The position numbers and the translations under genes are program-made. A stretch of DNA of 64,000 nt, from positions 62,001-126,000 of the forward strand of contig NZ_JAVFJJ010000009.1 of the NCBI RefSeq assembly GCF_030908245.1, written 5' to 3'. The stretch's first letter is position 1, and each line of letters begins with the position of its first letter. Below, one piece after another: positions 8,727-18,271 of this stretch. The stretch comes from Sinomonas sp. ASV322 (GTDB lineage Bacteria > Actinomycetota > Actinomycetes > Actinomycetales > Micrococcaceae). Under the pieces are notes generated by a model that was given only the letters and a program-made list of their open reading frames with translations, was not told where the DNA came from and searched no databases.

Positions 8727-9743
8727 TCAGCCGAACGCGAGCTGATTGACGGCGTCGGCAAGCTTGACGAGACGGGTGAGCGCCGCCGTCGCCCGTTCCG
8801 GAGAGAGGCCGGCGAGGCTCCCGGCCGGGGTGATCCGGACGGCGCCGAGCGACGTGGCCGGGAGGCCGAGCTGGCGCCACGGCCGCAGGAGGCGTTCAGC
8901 GAGGTCGCCCGTCCGATCCACCGCCGAGGCCTCGAGCGGCAGGAGGCCGAGCCACACGCGGGCGCCGTCTTCGACGGCCCCTGCGATCGTCTCCCACTGC
9001 GGAACGCTCAGACCGCCGAGCGGGAGGGACACGCCGTCGGCCCCCGCCTCGAGAATCCCCTCAATGGGTGCCTCCCACGCGTCCACGTCGACGATCACGT
9101 GCTCGGCGCCGCCGCCACGCAGCGCGTCCAGGAGCTCTGACCACCCGACCTGTGCCTCTGCCGCGGGGAGCGAACGGATCGTGCGGTAGCCGCTTGCGGT
9201 CGGGATGAGGCCCGCGAGGACGCGTGCGGCGTCCGGCTCCGCGAGCTGGACGGTGAGGCTCGCGCCGGGAGCCGCGGCCCGGAGCCGCTCGAGGAAGCCG
9301 CCCACGCCTGCCGCGTACGACTGCACGATGTCCCGGCGGGCGCCGGCGTCCACGAGGGCCCGCTCGCCGTGGTGGAGGTAGAGGCCAGCCACGAGGCTCA
9401 GGGGCCCCAGCAGGCGGACCTGGAGGTCCTCGGGGTGCCGTTCTTCGGATCCGTAGACGTCGGCCAGCACATTGAGGTCCGTCGAAAGCGCCGAGGCGGC
9501 GCGGAGCGCGTCACGCCCCGGCCGCTCGACGACCCGCCAACCGTGGGGCTGGACATCGGCGTGCAGGTCGACAAGGAGGGCCGCGGCGCGGCCTACCGGG
9601 TCAGAGCCGACCCCTCGCCCCGGAAGCTCCGGGAGGAAGGGCAGATGGGGTGAGCCGAGCTCGCCCCGGACCGCCTTCTCAGCCTCGACGGGATCGGTGC
9701 CCGGCCACTCGGCGAGGGCCGTAGCGGTAACCTGATCCGCCAC
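8727..9743 (-). CDS. MetE C-terminal/UROD-like protein
   Basis: A 338-residue protein resembling the actinobacterial family related to the C-terminal half of cobalamin-independent methionine synthase (M. tuberculosis Rv3015c-like). N-terminal features: TALAEWPGTDPVEAEKAVRGEL, then LPELPGRGVGSDPVGRAAALL. Barrel strands follow (e.g. HVIVDVDAWEAPIEGILEAGADGVSLPLGG). Genuine MetE is about 750 residues with a zinc site of His/Cys residues, and I cannot see a convincing zinc-binding Cys here. Methionine synthesis should therefore not be assumed. It follows the chorismate-mutase gene by 3 nt after its stop, using GTG with AGGGG upstream, so the two are probably co-transcribed. Confidence 0.7.
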   Translation of the reverse strand: MADQVTATALAEWPGTDPVEAEKAVRGELGSPHLPFLPELPGRGVGSDPVGRAAALLVDLHADVQPHGWRVVERPGRDALRAASALSTDLNVLADVYGSEERHPEDLQVRLLGPLSLVAGLYLHHGERALVDAGARRDIVQSYAAGVGGFLERLRAAAPGASLTVQLAEPDAARVLAGLIPTASGYRTIRSLPAAEAQVGWSELLDALRGGGAEHVIVDVDAWEAPIEGILEAGADGVSLPLGGLSVPQWETIAGAVEDGARVWLGLLPLEASAVDRTGDLAERLLRPWRQLGLPATSLGAVRITPAGSLAGLSPERATAALTRLVKLADAVNQLAFG

Positions 9744-9746
9744 GTT

Positions 9747-10193
9747 CTACCCCTGGTTTGCGGTGGGAGCCTCGCGAGGCGCCTCAATCGATCCGTCGCC
9801 TTGGCGGGCCTGGTGGTCCTCGGAGATGGCCTGATGGTGGCGGATGACCTCGCTGATGATGAAGTTCAGGAACTTCTCCGCGAAGGCCGGATCAAGGTTC
9901 GCCTCCTCGGCGAGGCGGCGCAGCCGGGCGATCTGGGCCGCTTCGCGCGCCGGGTCGGCAGGCGGAAGCTGGTGCTTGGCCTTGAGCCAGCCGACACGCT
10001 GGGTGACCTTGAAGCGCTCGGCGAGCAGGTAGACGAGCGTCGCATCGAAGTTGTCGATGCTCGAACGGATCGAGAGAAGCTCCTCCATGACAGCCGGATC
10101 CACAGCGCCCTTGAGCGAGCTCGCGGTCGGATCGTACTCGTTCTCTTCCTCGAGGGCGGCGGGATCGGCGTCGGGGCGGTGCTGCTCGGTCAT
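9747..10193 (-). CDS. Chorismate mutase (AroQ type)
   Basis: A 148-residue protein with an all-helical chorismate-mutase domain at about residues 35-125. It contains ELLSIRSSIDNFDATLVYLLAERF, TQRVGWLKAKHQLPPADPAREAAQIARL and FAEKFLNFIISEVIRHH. These supply the expected catalytic Arg, Lys and Gln/Glu positions of AroQ. It converts chorismate to prephenate for Phe and Tyr synthesis, in the cytoplasm (no signal peptide). An acidic, disordered N-terminal tail of about 30 residues precedes the domain. The ATG is directly preceded by a leaderless-type -10. Confidence 0.9.
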   Translation of the reverse strand: MTEQHRPDADPAALEEENEYDPTASSLKGAVDPAVMEELLSIRSSIDNFDATLVYLLAERFKVTQRVGWLKAKHQLPPADPAREAAQIARLRRLAEEANLDPAFAEKFLNFIISEVIRHHQAISEDHQARQGDGSIEAPREAPTANQG

Positions 10194-10199
10194 GGTGCA

Positions 10200-10205
10200 A
10201 GTCTA
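10200..10205 (-). promoter_or_regulatory. -10 hexamer TAGACT for leaderless chorismate-mutase mRNA
   Basis: On the minus strand TAGACT is followed by 6 nt and then the ATG at 10193. No ribosome-binding site is present in that gap. Confidence 0.6.
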
Positions 10206-10291
10206 TGGGCCACCCCGGGCGTTGACTTGCCCGCCCGGGCGCGATAGGCGTTGAGGTTGAAAGGCACATCGGGTCCTCGCAGGGAGCACAC

Positions 10292-10951
10292 ATGGAGATT
10301 GGAATCCTCGGAAGCGGAACCGTTGGACGGACCCTCGGAGCCAAGTTCCTCGAACTCGGGCATCGGGTCACGATCGGCTCCCGGGACGCGGCGAAGCCCG
10401 AGGCCATCGAATGGGCAGACGCGCACGGAGCCGACGCGACCGACTTCGCCGAGGCGGCCGAGGCGGGAGAGCTCCTCGTCAACGCGACCGCGGGCGCCGC
10501 GTCGCTCGACGTGCTCCTCTCCGTCGGCGCCGAAGCGCTCGGCGGCAAGGTGCTGATCGACGTCGCCAACCGCCTCGATTTCTCGGCGGGCTTCCCGCCG
10601 TTCGTCACAGTTTCCAACCACAGGAGCCTCGGCGAGGAGCTCCAGCACGCGTTCCCGTCGCTCCGCGTCGTCAAGGCCCTCAACACCGTGAACGCCGCGG
10701 TCATGATTGCCCCCGAGCGGATTGGCGGCGGCGTGCACGACGTGTTCGTGGCCGGTGACGACGCCGAGGCGAAGCGCGACGTCGTCGAACTCCTCGCGGC
10801 CTTCGGCTGGCGCCGGGACCGAATCCGAGACCTGGGCGGGATCAAGGCCGCGCGAGGGCTCGAGACGTATCTCCCGCTGTGGCTCGAGCTCATGGGCCTG
10901 CTCGGAACGGCGGAGTTCAACATCCGTATCGTCGGGACCGACGGGTCCTGA
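10292..10951 (+). CDS. NAD(P)-binding F420-reductase-like oxidoreductase
   Basis: A 219-residue Rossmann protein. The N-terminal MEIGILGSGTVGRTLGAKF has the GxGxxG dinucleotide loop. GSRD follows beta-2, as in F420-dependent NADP reductases and related 'NADP oxidoreductase, coenzyme F420-dependent' proteins. VVKALNTVNAAVM is the second family motif. No substrate domain is evident. Many members of this family do not use F420, so cofactor and substrate are unassigned. GGGAG lies about 7 nt before the ATG. It is a monocistronic gene ended by a palindrome-rich stretch shared with the convergent dpp operon. Confidence 0.75.
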   Translation: MEIGILGSGTVGRTLGAKFLELGHRVTIGSRDAAKPEAIEWADAHGADATDFAEAAEAGELLVNATAGAASLDVLLSVGAEALGGKVLIDVANRLDFSAGFPPFVTVSNHRSLGEELQHAFPSLRVVKALNTVNAAVMIAPERIGGGVHDVFVAGDDAEAKRDVVELLAAFGWRRDRIRDLGGIKAARGLETYLPLWLELMGLLGTAEFNIRIVGTDGS

Positions 10952-10990
10952 CGCCTCAGAGTGTCCCTTCGTGTACGCGTTCGTCCCGTC

Positions 10991-11004
10991 CAGTACGCGT
11001 ACTG
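10991..11004. repeat. 14-bp palindrome CAGTACGCGTACTG, copy 1
   Basis: The self-complementary sequence CAGTACGCGTACTG sits in the convergent intergenic space. A related GTACGCGT occurs about 18 bp to its left, and the same 14 bases form the core of the larger palindrome at 11060-11097. Confidence 0.7.
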
Positions 11005-11059
11005 CCCGGCCGCCGGCGTCGGAACCCCGGAATTTCCGCGGGATTTCCGACCGCCGGAA

Positions 11060-11097
11060 CCCGGTTCCTTCCAGTACGCGTACTGGAAGGAACCGGG
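11060..11097. terminator. 38-bp perfect palindrome between convergent genes
   Basis: Left half CCCGGTTCCTTCCAGTACG is exactly the reverse complement of the right half, giving a 19-bp perfect inverted repeat with no spacer. It lies between the stop of the F420-reductase-like gene and the stop of dppDF, so it can form a hairpin in either transcript and may terminate both, although no T tract is seen. A REP-like element or a protein-binding site is also possible. Confidence 0.6.
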
Positions 11098-11125
11098 CCG
11101 CCCGGCTGCCGCAGCCCGACGGGGT

Positions 11126-12840
<1,715 letters not shown>

Positions 12841-12844
<4 letters not shown>

Positions 12845-13872
12845 GCCTTCCCTCCTTCCGATTCGGGCGAGGAGACCCCTTGCGGAGCCGCCGTTCGCGC
12901 GCCCTTGGCCCCCGCCGTCGTCGTCCGCTTCCGCCCGCGGGCCCGCAGCTTCGCATCGGAAAGGTCATTCATGCTCTCGCCCACGAGCGTGAGCCCGAGG
13001 ACGGTGAGCACGATCGCGAGGCCCGGGAACACGCCGGTCCACCAGATTCCGGCCGTGACGTCGGAGATGGCCTTGTTGAGGTCGAAGCCCCACTCGGACG
13101 CGCTCGTGGGCTCGATGCCGAAGCCGAGGAAGCCGAGGCCCGCGAGCGTGAGGATCGCCTCCGAGGCGTTGAGCGTGAAGATGAGCGGGATGCTCCGGGT
13201 CGCGTTGCGGAAGATGTGCCGCGCCATGATGCGCCAGCTCGAGGCCCCGATGACCTTCGCGGATTCGACGAACGGCTCCGCCTTGAGACGGATCGCTTCG
13301 GCGCGGACGACGCGGAAGTACTGAGGGATGAACACGACCGTGATCGAGATCGCGGCCGCGAATATCCCGCCCCACAGGCTCGACTGCCCGTGGCTGATCA
13401 CGATCGACATGACGATCGCGACGAGGAGCGACGGGAACGCATACACCGCGTCCGCGATGACGACGAGGATCCGGTCGAGCCAGCCACCGATGTAGCCGGA
13501 CGCGAGGCCGAGGGCGACGCCCGCGAAGATCGACAGGGCGACGGCGACGACGATGACGAGGACCGCCGTCTGCGCGCCCCACACGACGCGGGAGAACACG
13601 TCGAAGCCGCCGACGGTCGTGCCCCAGAGGTGCTTGGCGCTCGGCGGATCCTGGGTCGGGAAGCCGCCGCTCGCATCGGCGATCTGGGAGTACCCGAAGG
13701 GCGCCATGAGCGGAGCGAAGACCGCGAGCACGAGGAAGATGCCCGTGAGGGACAGGCCGACGACGAGCATGACGCGCTGGACGCCGACGCTCATGCGGAC
13801 GTGGGTCAGCACGGGGATGCGCGTCCACAGGGGTTCGCGCCGCTCGAGCTGGGGAACTGCTTGAGTCGCCAT
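12841..13872 (-). CDS. dppC: Peptide ABC transporter permease (DppC)
   Basis: A 343-residue inner-membrane permease. An N-terminal OppC-type helix (VMLVVGLSLTGIFLVLAVFAPLM) is followed by DPPSAKHLWGTTVGGFDVFSRVVWGAQ, typical of OppC/DppC. A binding-protein-dependent transport domain contains the EAA loop EPFVESAKVIGASSWRIMARHIFRN. A Lys/Arg-rich cytoplasmic tail extends beyond the usual end. Its ATG shares one base with the dppB stop (TGATG), so the two are translationally coupled. A longer in-frame reading upstream is antisense-like noise. Confidence 0.93.
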
Positions 13873-14963
13873 CAGTACCTCACCCTCGGGTCGATGAGCG
13901 CGGCCACGACGTCCACGATGAAGTTGGTCACCGCGACGATCACCGCGAGCAGGACGACGATGCCCTGGACCGCGACGAAGTCGCGCGCCGTGAGGTATTG
14001 GGCAAGCTGGAAGCCGAGTCCCTTCCACTCGAACGTCGTCTCGGTCAGGACGGCGCCGCCGAGCAGCAGCGCGATCTGGAGGCCCATGATCGTGATGATC
14101 GGGATGAGCGCGGGCTTGTACGCGTGCTTCGTCACGAGCCGGAACTCGCTCACGCCGCGCGAGCGCCCGGCCTCGACGTAGTCCTTGCCGAGCGTGCCGA
14201 TGAGGTTGGTCCGCACGAGCCGCAGGAACACGCCCGCGGTGAGCAGGCCGAGGGCGAGGGCGGGAAGGACCGCGTGGCGCTCGACGTCCCAGAACGCCGT
14301 CAGATTGCCGCTTCGGAGCGCGTCGAGCCAATAGACTCCGGTGGGCGCGGCGAGGCTGCCGAGCGAGAGCTCGGTCGACGTCGAGGCCCGGCCGTCGACG
14401 GGAAGCCAGGCGAGCCACACGGAGAACACCAGCTTGAGCAGGAGCCCCGCGAAGAAGACGGGGGTCGCGTAGCTCAGGATCGCGAAGACCCGCAGGCCCG
14501 CGTCCGTGCCCTTGTCCCGGCGGTGCGCTGCGATCATGCCGAGCGGGATGCCGACGATGAACGCGACGATGAGGGCGTTGATCGCGAGCTCGAGCGTCGC
14601 GGTTCCGAAGGTCGTGAGCATCTCGGTCACCGCGCGGTTGTCCGAGATCGTGCGGCCGAAGTTGCCCGTGAAGACCTGGCCTAGGTACTCGAAATACTGC
14701 ACGAGGAGCGGCCGGTCGTAGCCGGCCTCGTGGATCCTGATCTCGAGCTGGTCGGCGGGGAGACGGCCGCCGAGCGCGGCCGTGATCGGATCGCCCGTGA
14801 TCCTCATGAGGAAGAACACGAGCGTCACGAGGATGAGGATGGTCGGGAAGATGAGCAGGAAGCGGATCACGAGGTAGGTCGCGAGCCCGCCGCCGCCCTT
14901 GCGCTTGGCGGTCGGGGTAGGAAGTCCGGCCGCCTCTGGGGGTGTCTCGGTCAGTGCAGTCAT
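13872..14963 (-). CDS. dppB: Peptide ABC transporter permease (DppB)
   Basis: A 363-residue permease with six predicted helices. The first is LVIRFLLIFPTILILVTLVFFLMRI, followed by the OppB/DppB motif GDPITAALGG...YDRPLLVQYFEYLGQVFTGNFG. The EAA loop is DYVEAGRSRGVSEFRLVTKHAYKPALIPI. It forms the channel with DppC. The 30-residue N-terminus is Pro/Gly/Lys rich. It is first in the dppB-dppC-dppDF cluster and is separated from dppA by a hairpin. Confidence 0.93.
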   Translation of the reverse strand: MTALTETPPEAAGLPTPTAKRKGGGGLATYLVIRFLLIFPTILILVTLVFFLMRITGDPITAALGGRLPADQLEIRIHEAGYDRPLLVQYFEYLGQVFTGNFGRTISDNRAVTEMLTTFGTATLELAINALIVAFIVGIPLGMIAAHRRDKGTDAGLRVFAILSYATPVFFAGLLLKLVFSVWLAWLPVDGRASTSTELSLGSLAAPTGVYWLDALRSGNLTAFWDVERHAVLPALALGLLTAGVFLRLVRTNLIGTLGKDYVEAGRSRGVSEFRLVTKHAYKPALIPIITIMGLQIALLLGGAVLTETTFEWKGLGFQLAQYLTARDFVAVQGIVVLLAVIVAVTNFIVDVVAALIDPRVRY

Positions 14964-14996
14964 TGTGGATGTTTCCTTCGCGGGGTTTCCTCCGCA

Positions 14997-15034
14997 GTGC
15001 AGCGGCGGGACGCGATCGCATCCCGCCGCTGCAC
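14997..15034 (-). terminator. Hairpin between dppA and dppB
   Basis: GTGCAGCGGCGGGA and TCCCGCCGCTGCAC form a perfect 14-bp stem around a 10-nt loop. It follows the dppA stop by about 50 nt and precedes dppB. Such hairpins usually stabilise or partially terminate the binding-protein mRNA so that more of it is made than of the permeases. No U tract follows, so read-through is expected. Confidence 0.7.
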
Positions 15035-15085
15035 TATGGGCCTTTCCTTGTGGGTCGGTGCTACGGTGCGGTCAATCCGTTCCGG

Positions 15086-16720
15086 CTACTTGCTGATGAC
15101 GCCGAGCCGGAACTTGAAGGCCGGATCGAGAGTGGTCTCGACGCCCTTCACGCCCGTCCCGACGACGGCGATCTGCGAGCCCTGGAGAAGCGGCAGGGTC
15201 GAGAGGTCCTTCGCGACCGCGTCCTGGACCTGGCCGATCTGCTTCTCACGGGCCGACTTGTCCGGGTTCGTCGCTTCCTTCGCGATGAGGTCCTGCACCG
15301 TCGGGTTGCTGTAGTGGTTCTTGAGGAAGTTGTTCGCGGTGAAGAACGGCGTGAGGTAGTTGTCCGGGTCCGAGAAGTCCGGGAACCAGCCGAGCTGGTA
15401 CATCGGGTACACGTCCTTCGTGCGGTCCTTCGAGTACGTGACCCATTCCGTGGACTGGAGGTTCACCTTGAACAGGCCCGAGGACTCGAGCTGCTGCTTG
15501 ACCATCGCGTACTCGTCGCCCGAGGACTTCCCGTAGTGATCCGGGTTGTACTGGAGGTTGATGGCGACCGGCGTCTGGACGCCTGCGTCGGAGAGGGCCT
15601 TCTTGGCCTTGTCGGCGCTCGGCTTGCCAGAGCCGTCTCCGTAGAGCGACTTGAGCGACGTCGTGGCGCCGGGGAAGCCGTCCGGGACGTAGGAGTAGAG
15701 CGGCGTGTACGTGCCCTTGTAGACCTGCGTCGCGATCGCGTCGCGGTCGACGAGGTCAGCCATCGCCTGGCGGACGGCGAGCGACTTCGCCGGATCTGCG
15801 TTGGCTGCCTTGGCGCCATAGGGCATCGTGTCGAAGTTGAACACGATGTAGCGCATCTCCCCGCCCGGCCCCTTGAGGACCTTGACCTTCGAGTCCTTCG
15901 CGAGGCTGTCCACGTCGGTCGCCGTCAGGGAGCGCCACGCGACGTCGATGTTGCCCTGCTGGACGTCGAGCTTGAGGTTGCTCGAATCGGCGTAGTACTT
16001 GACGTTGACGGTGTCAGTCGCCGGCTTGCCGAGGAGCCCCTGGTAGTCAGGGTTCGACTTGAACGAGACGAGCTGGTTCTTCTGGTACGTCGAGATCGTG
16101 TACGGTCCGGCGAAGGCCTTCTTGGAGATGATGTCGTCGTCGGCCAAGACCTTGTCGGCCGGGAAGACCTTGTGGTCCACGATCGGACCGACAGGACCCG
16201 TGAGGACCTGCGGGAAGGTCTGGTCGTTGCCCTGCTTGAGGTGGAACACGACGGTGGTCGGATCCGGGGCGTCGGTGCTCGCGAGGTTGTCGAGGAGGGA
16301 CGCCGGGCCGTTCGGATCGTTGATCTTGAGCTGGCGGTCGAAGGAGAACTTGACGTCCGCCGAATCGAGGGTATCGCCGTTGGCCCATTTGAGCCCGCTC
16401 TTGAGCTTCACGGTGTACTCGGTCGGGGCCGTGAAGGACGCCGACGTCGCGATGTCCGGCTGGGGATCTGCGCTCCCGGGCTTCGAGTTCAGGAGGAACG
16501 GGTAGATCTGGTTCATGACCATGAACGACCCGTTGTCGTAGGAGCCCGCGGGGTCCAGGAACGTGACCTTGTCGGTCGTGCCGACGGTGATCGGACCGCC
16601 TCCCGCCGGGCTGCTCTGGCCGGCGCCGCCCCCGGACGGGCCGGTGCAGGCGGTGAGCGCCAGCGCGGAAAGGCCGAGGAGCGCGATGGCGCTCCGAACG
16701 GCCATGGTCGTCTTTGCCAT
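15086..16720 (-). CDS. dppA: Peptide-binding lipoprotein (SBP family 5)
   Basis: A 544-residue solute-binding protein. The signal peptide MAKTTMAVRSAIALLGLSAL ends in lipobox LTAC, with acylated Cys at residue 25 and a Gly/Ser/Pro linker after it. The mature domain has the family-5 motif YTVKLKSGLKWANGDTLDSADVKFSFDRQ. Downstream motifs include DYQGLLGKPATDTVNVKYYAD and VRQAMADLVDRDAIATQVYKG. It is anchored outside the membrane and delivers peptides (or nickel or other ligands in some relatives) to DppBC. It is the first gene of the operon, with AGAAGG about 8 nt before the ATG. Confidence 0.93.
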   Translation of the reverse strand: MAKTTMAVRSAIALLGLSALALTACTGPSGGGAGQSSPAGGGPITVGTTDKVTFLDPAGSYDNGSFMVMNQIYPFLLNSKPGSADPQPDIATSASFTAPTEYTVKLKSGLKWANGDTLDSADVKFSFDRQLKINDPNGPASLLDNLASTDAPDPTTVVFHLKQGNDQTFPQVLTGPVGPIVDHKVFPADKVLADDDIISKKAFAGPYTISTYQKNQLVSFKSNPDYQGLLGKPATDTVNVKYYADSSNLKLDVQQGNIDVAWRSLTATDVDSLAKDSKVKVLKGPGGEMRYIVFNFDTMPYGAKAANADPAKSLAVRQAMADLVDRDAIATQVYKGTYTPLYSYVPDGFPGATTSLKSLYGDGSGKPSADKAKKALSDAGVQTPVAINLQYNPDHYGKSSGDEYAMVKQQLESSGLFKVNLQSTEWVTYSKDRTKDVYPMYQLGWFPDFSDPDNYLTPFFTANNFLKNHYSNPTVQDLIAKEATNPDKSAREKQIGQVQDAVAKDLSTLPLLQGSQIAVVGTGVKGVETTLDPAFKFRLGVISK

Positions 16721-17037
16721 GAGGGGTGACCTTCTGTCTCTGAAGAGTTCGAGGACATCTGATGCATGTGTGATGGATCACATGTCCCGTGCACTAAGCA
16801 TTGAACCACGATTCGAGAGACATGAAAGCCTTGTTTGAGGGAATGGAACGAAACCTTGACATTTCCTCCCCAACGGGGGCACAGCGACGCGGAGAACGCA
16901 CACTCAACTCCGCGCGGACTTGACGCCGCGCCTCGGGTTACTCCGCGAACGGGACGTTCTCCCAGCTCAGCACTGGGCTGCCCGCCGGGAAATCAGTTGC
17001 CCAACGACCAAGGGAAGGCTCCGGGGAGGGTCTGCGG
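16721..17037 (-). promoter_or_regulatory. dppA upstream region with a TGTGAT-GG-ATCACA inverted repeat
   Basis: No gene is seen in this 317-bp gap. It holds the start-proximal control region of dppA, which is more AT-rich near 16780-16870. An inverted repeat TGTGAT-N2-ATCACA at 16769-16782 lies about 50 bp upstream of the dppA start. It resembles a CRP/GlxR half-site pair but with a 4-bp rather than 6-bp centre between TGTGA and TCACA, so a different regulator is as likely. The mnmA-side part (16920-17037) shows nothing clear. Confidence 0.35.
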
Positions 17038-18189
17038 TCAGAGGGCGGGACGCGCGAGCGACCGGGCGGCGTCGATCGTCGCCTGGCCGAGCACGCGGGT
17101 TCCCCGGTACAGCACGATGGTCTGCCCGGGGGCGACCCCACGGAGGGGAGCTTCGAGCGTCACGACGAGTTCGCCGTCGTCCGCCACGTGCCCATCGCTC
17201 GCCTGGCGACCGCCGACGACGACGCGCGCCCGCGCGGGAAGCGCATCCCCGTGCGCGCGAACCTGCGCGTGGCACTCGAACTGCTCGCCCGCGGCGGCCT
17301 CGGCGAGCGGCAGCCCGGCCCACGAAAGGCGGATGCCGCGGATCTCGTCGACCGCGAGGAGCTTCTCGGGACCGACAACAACCGTGTTGTCCTTGGGCCG
17401 CACCTCGAGGACGAAGCGCGGCTTGCCGTCCGGGGCGGGGCGCCCGAGCCGGAGGCCCCGGCGCTGCCCGACGGTGAACGCGTTCGCGCCCCCGTGCTGG
17501 CCGACCTTCTGCCCCGACTCGTCGACGATGTCCCCCGGCGTCATCTCGATCTTCTCGGCAAGCCAGCCGCGCGTGTCCCCGTCGGAGATGAAGCAGATGT
17601 CGTGGCTGTCCGGCTTTTTCGCGACCGAGAGCCCGCGGCGCTCGGCTTCGGCACGGACCTCGGCCTTCGACGGGGTGTCCGCGAGCGGAAACAGGCAGTG
17701 CTCGAGCTGCTCGGCGGTCAGCACGCCGAGGACGTACGACTGGTCCTTGGCCCAGTCGGCCGCGCGGTGCAGCTCTGCATTGCCGTCGGTGTCCCGGACG
17801 ATCTTGGCGTAGTGCCCGGTGCACACCGCGTCGAAGCCGAGCGCAAGAGCCTTCTCGAGGAGGGCCGCGAACTTGATGCGCTCATTGCAGCGCATGCACG
17901 GGTTCGGCGTGCGCCCGGCCGCATATTCGGCGACAAAATCGTCGACGACGTCTGCCTTGAAGCGCTCGGAGAAGTCCCACACATAGAACGGGATGCCGAG
18001 CTTGTCGCATGCCCGCCACGCGTCGTTCGAGTCTTCGATCGTGCAGCAGCCGCGGCTTCCCGTGCGCAGCGTCCCCGGCATCCGGGACAGCGCGAGGTGG
18101 ACGCCGACGACGTCGTGCCCGGCCTCGACGGCCCGGGCAGCGGCGACCGCGGAATCCACTCCTCCGCTCATGGCTGCCAGAACTCGCAC
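17038..18189 (-). CDS. mnmA: tRNA-specific 2-thiouridylase MnmA
   Basis: A 383-residue ATP-pyrophosphatase-type enzyme that installs s2U34 in tRNA-Lys/Glu/Gln. Visible are the PP-loop [14 protein letters not shown] near the N-terminus and the first catalytic Cys in [20 protein letters not shown] follows, then the second catalytic Cys in [11 protein letters not shown], and a C-terminal beta-barrel ([14 protein letters not shown]). The sulfur donor is expected to be the cysteine desulfurase encoded nearby at 19616-20824. GTG at 18189 sits 6 nt after a TAGAAT -10, so a leaderless mRNA is predicted. Confidence 0.95.
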   Translation of the reverse strand: MRVLAAMSGGVDSAVAAARAVEAGHDVVGVHLALSRMPGTLRTGSRGCCTIEDSNDAWRACDKLGIPFYVWDFSERFKADVVDDFVAEYAAGRTPNPCMRCNERIKFAALLEKALALGFDAVCTGHYAKIVRDTDGNAELHRAADWAKDQSYVLGVLTAEQLEHCLFPLADTPSKAEVRAEAERRGLSVAKKPDSHDICFISDGDTRGWLAEKIEMTPGDIVDESGQKVGQHGGANAFTVGQRRGLRLGRPAPDGKPRFVLEVRPKDNTVVVGPEKLLAVDEIRGIRLSWAGLPLAEAAAGEQFECHAQVRAHGDALPARARVVVGGRQASDGHVADDGELVVTLEAPLRGVAPGQTIVLYRGTRVLGQATIDAARSLARPAL

Positions 18190-18195
18190 CGGTCT

Positions 18196-18201
18196 ATTCT
18201 A
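18196..18201 (-). promoter_or_regulatory. -10 hexamer TAGAAT for leaderless mnmA
   Basis: The minus-strand TAGAAT is a near-perfect -10 box, 6 nt from the mnmA GTG, and there is no Shine-Dalgarno. Confidence 0.65.
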
Positions 18202-18271
18202 GCGGCGGAGCCAGCACAGCCGCGCGGCCCGGGGCCGGCCGCCGACAGGTCAAGCGACGATAGGGGCTGAC

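Noticed and set aside
9892-10923. 343-codon minus-strand frame spanning aroQ and the F420-reductase-like gene
   Set aside because: Ser/Pro/Arg-rich shadow overlapping two well-supported genes.
16769-16782. Possible canonical CRP/GlxR site
   Set aside because: The centre is 4 bp, not the 6 bp of TGTGA-N6-TCACA, so it is kept only as a weak unassigned palindrome.
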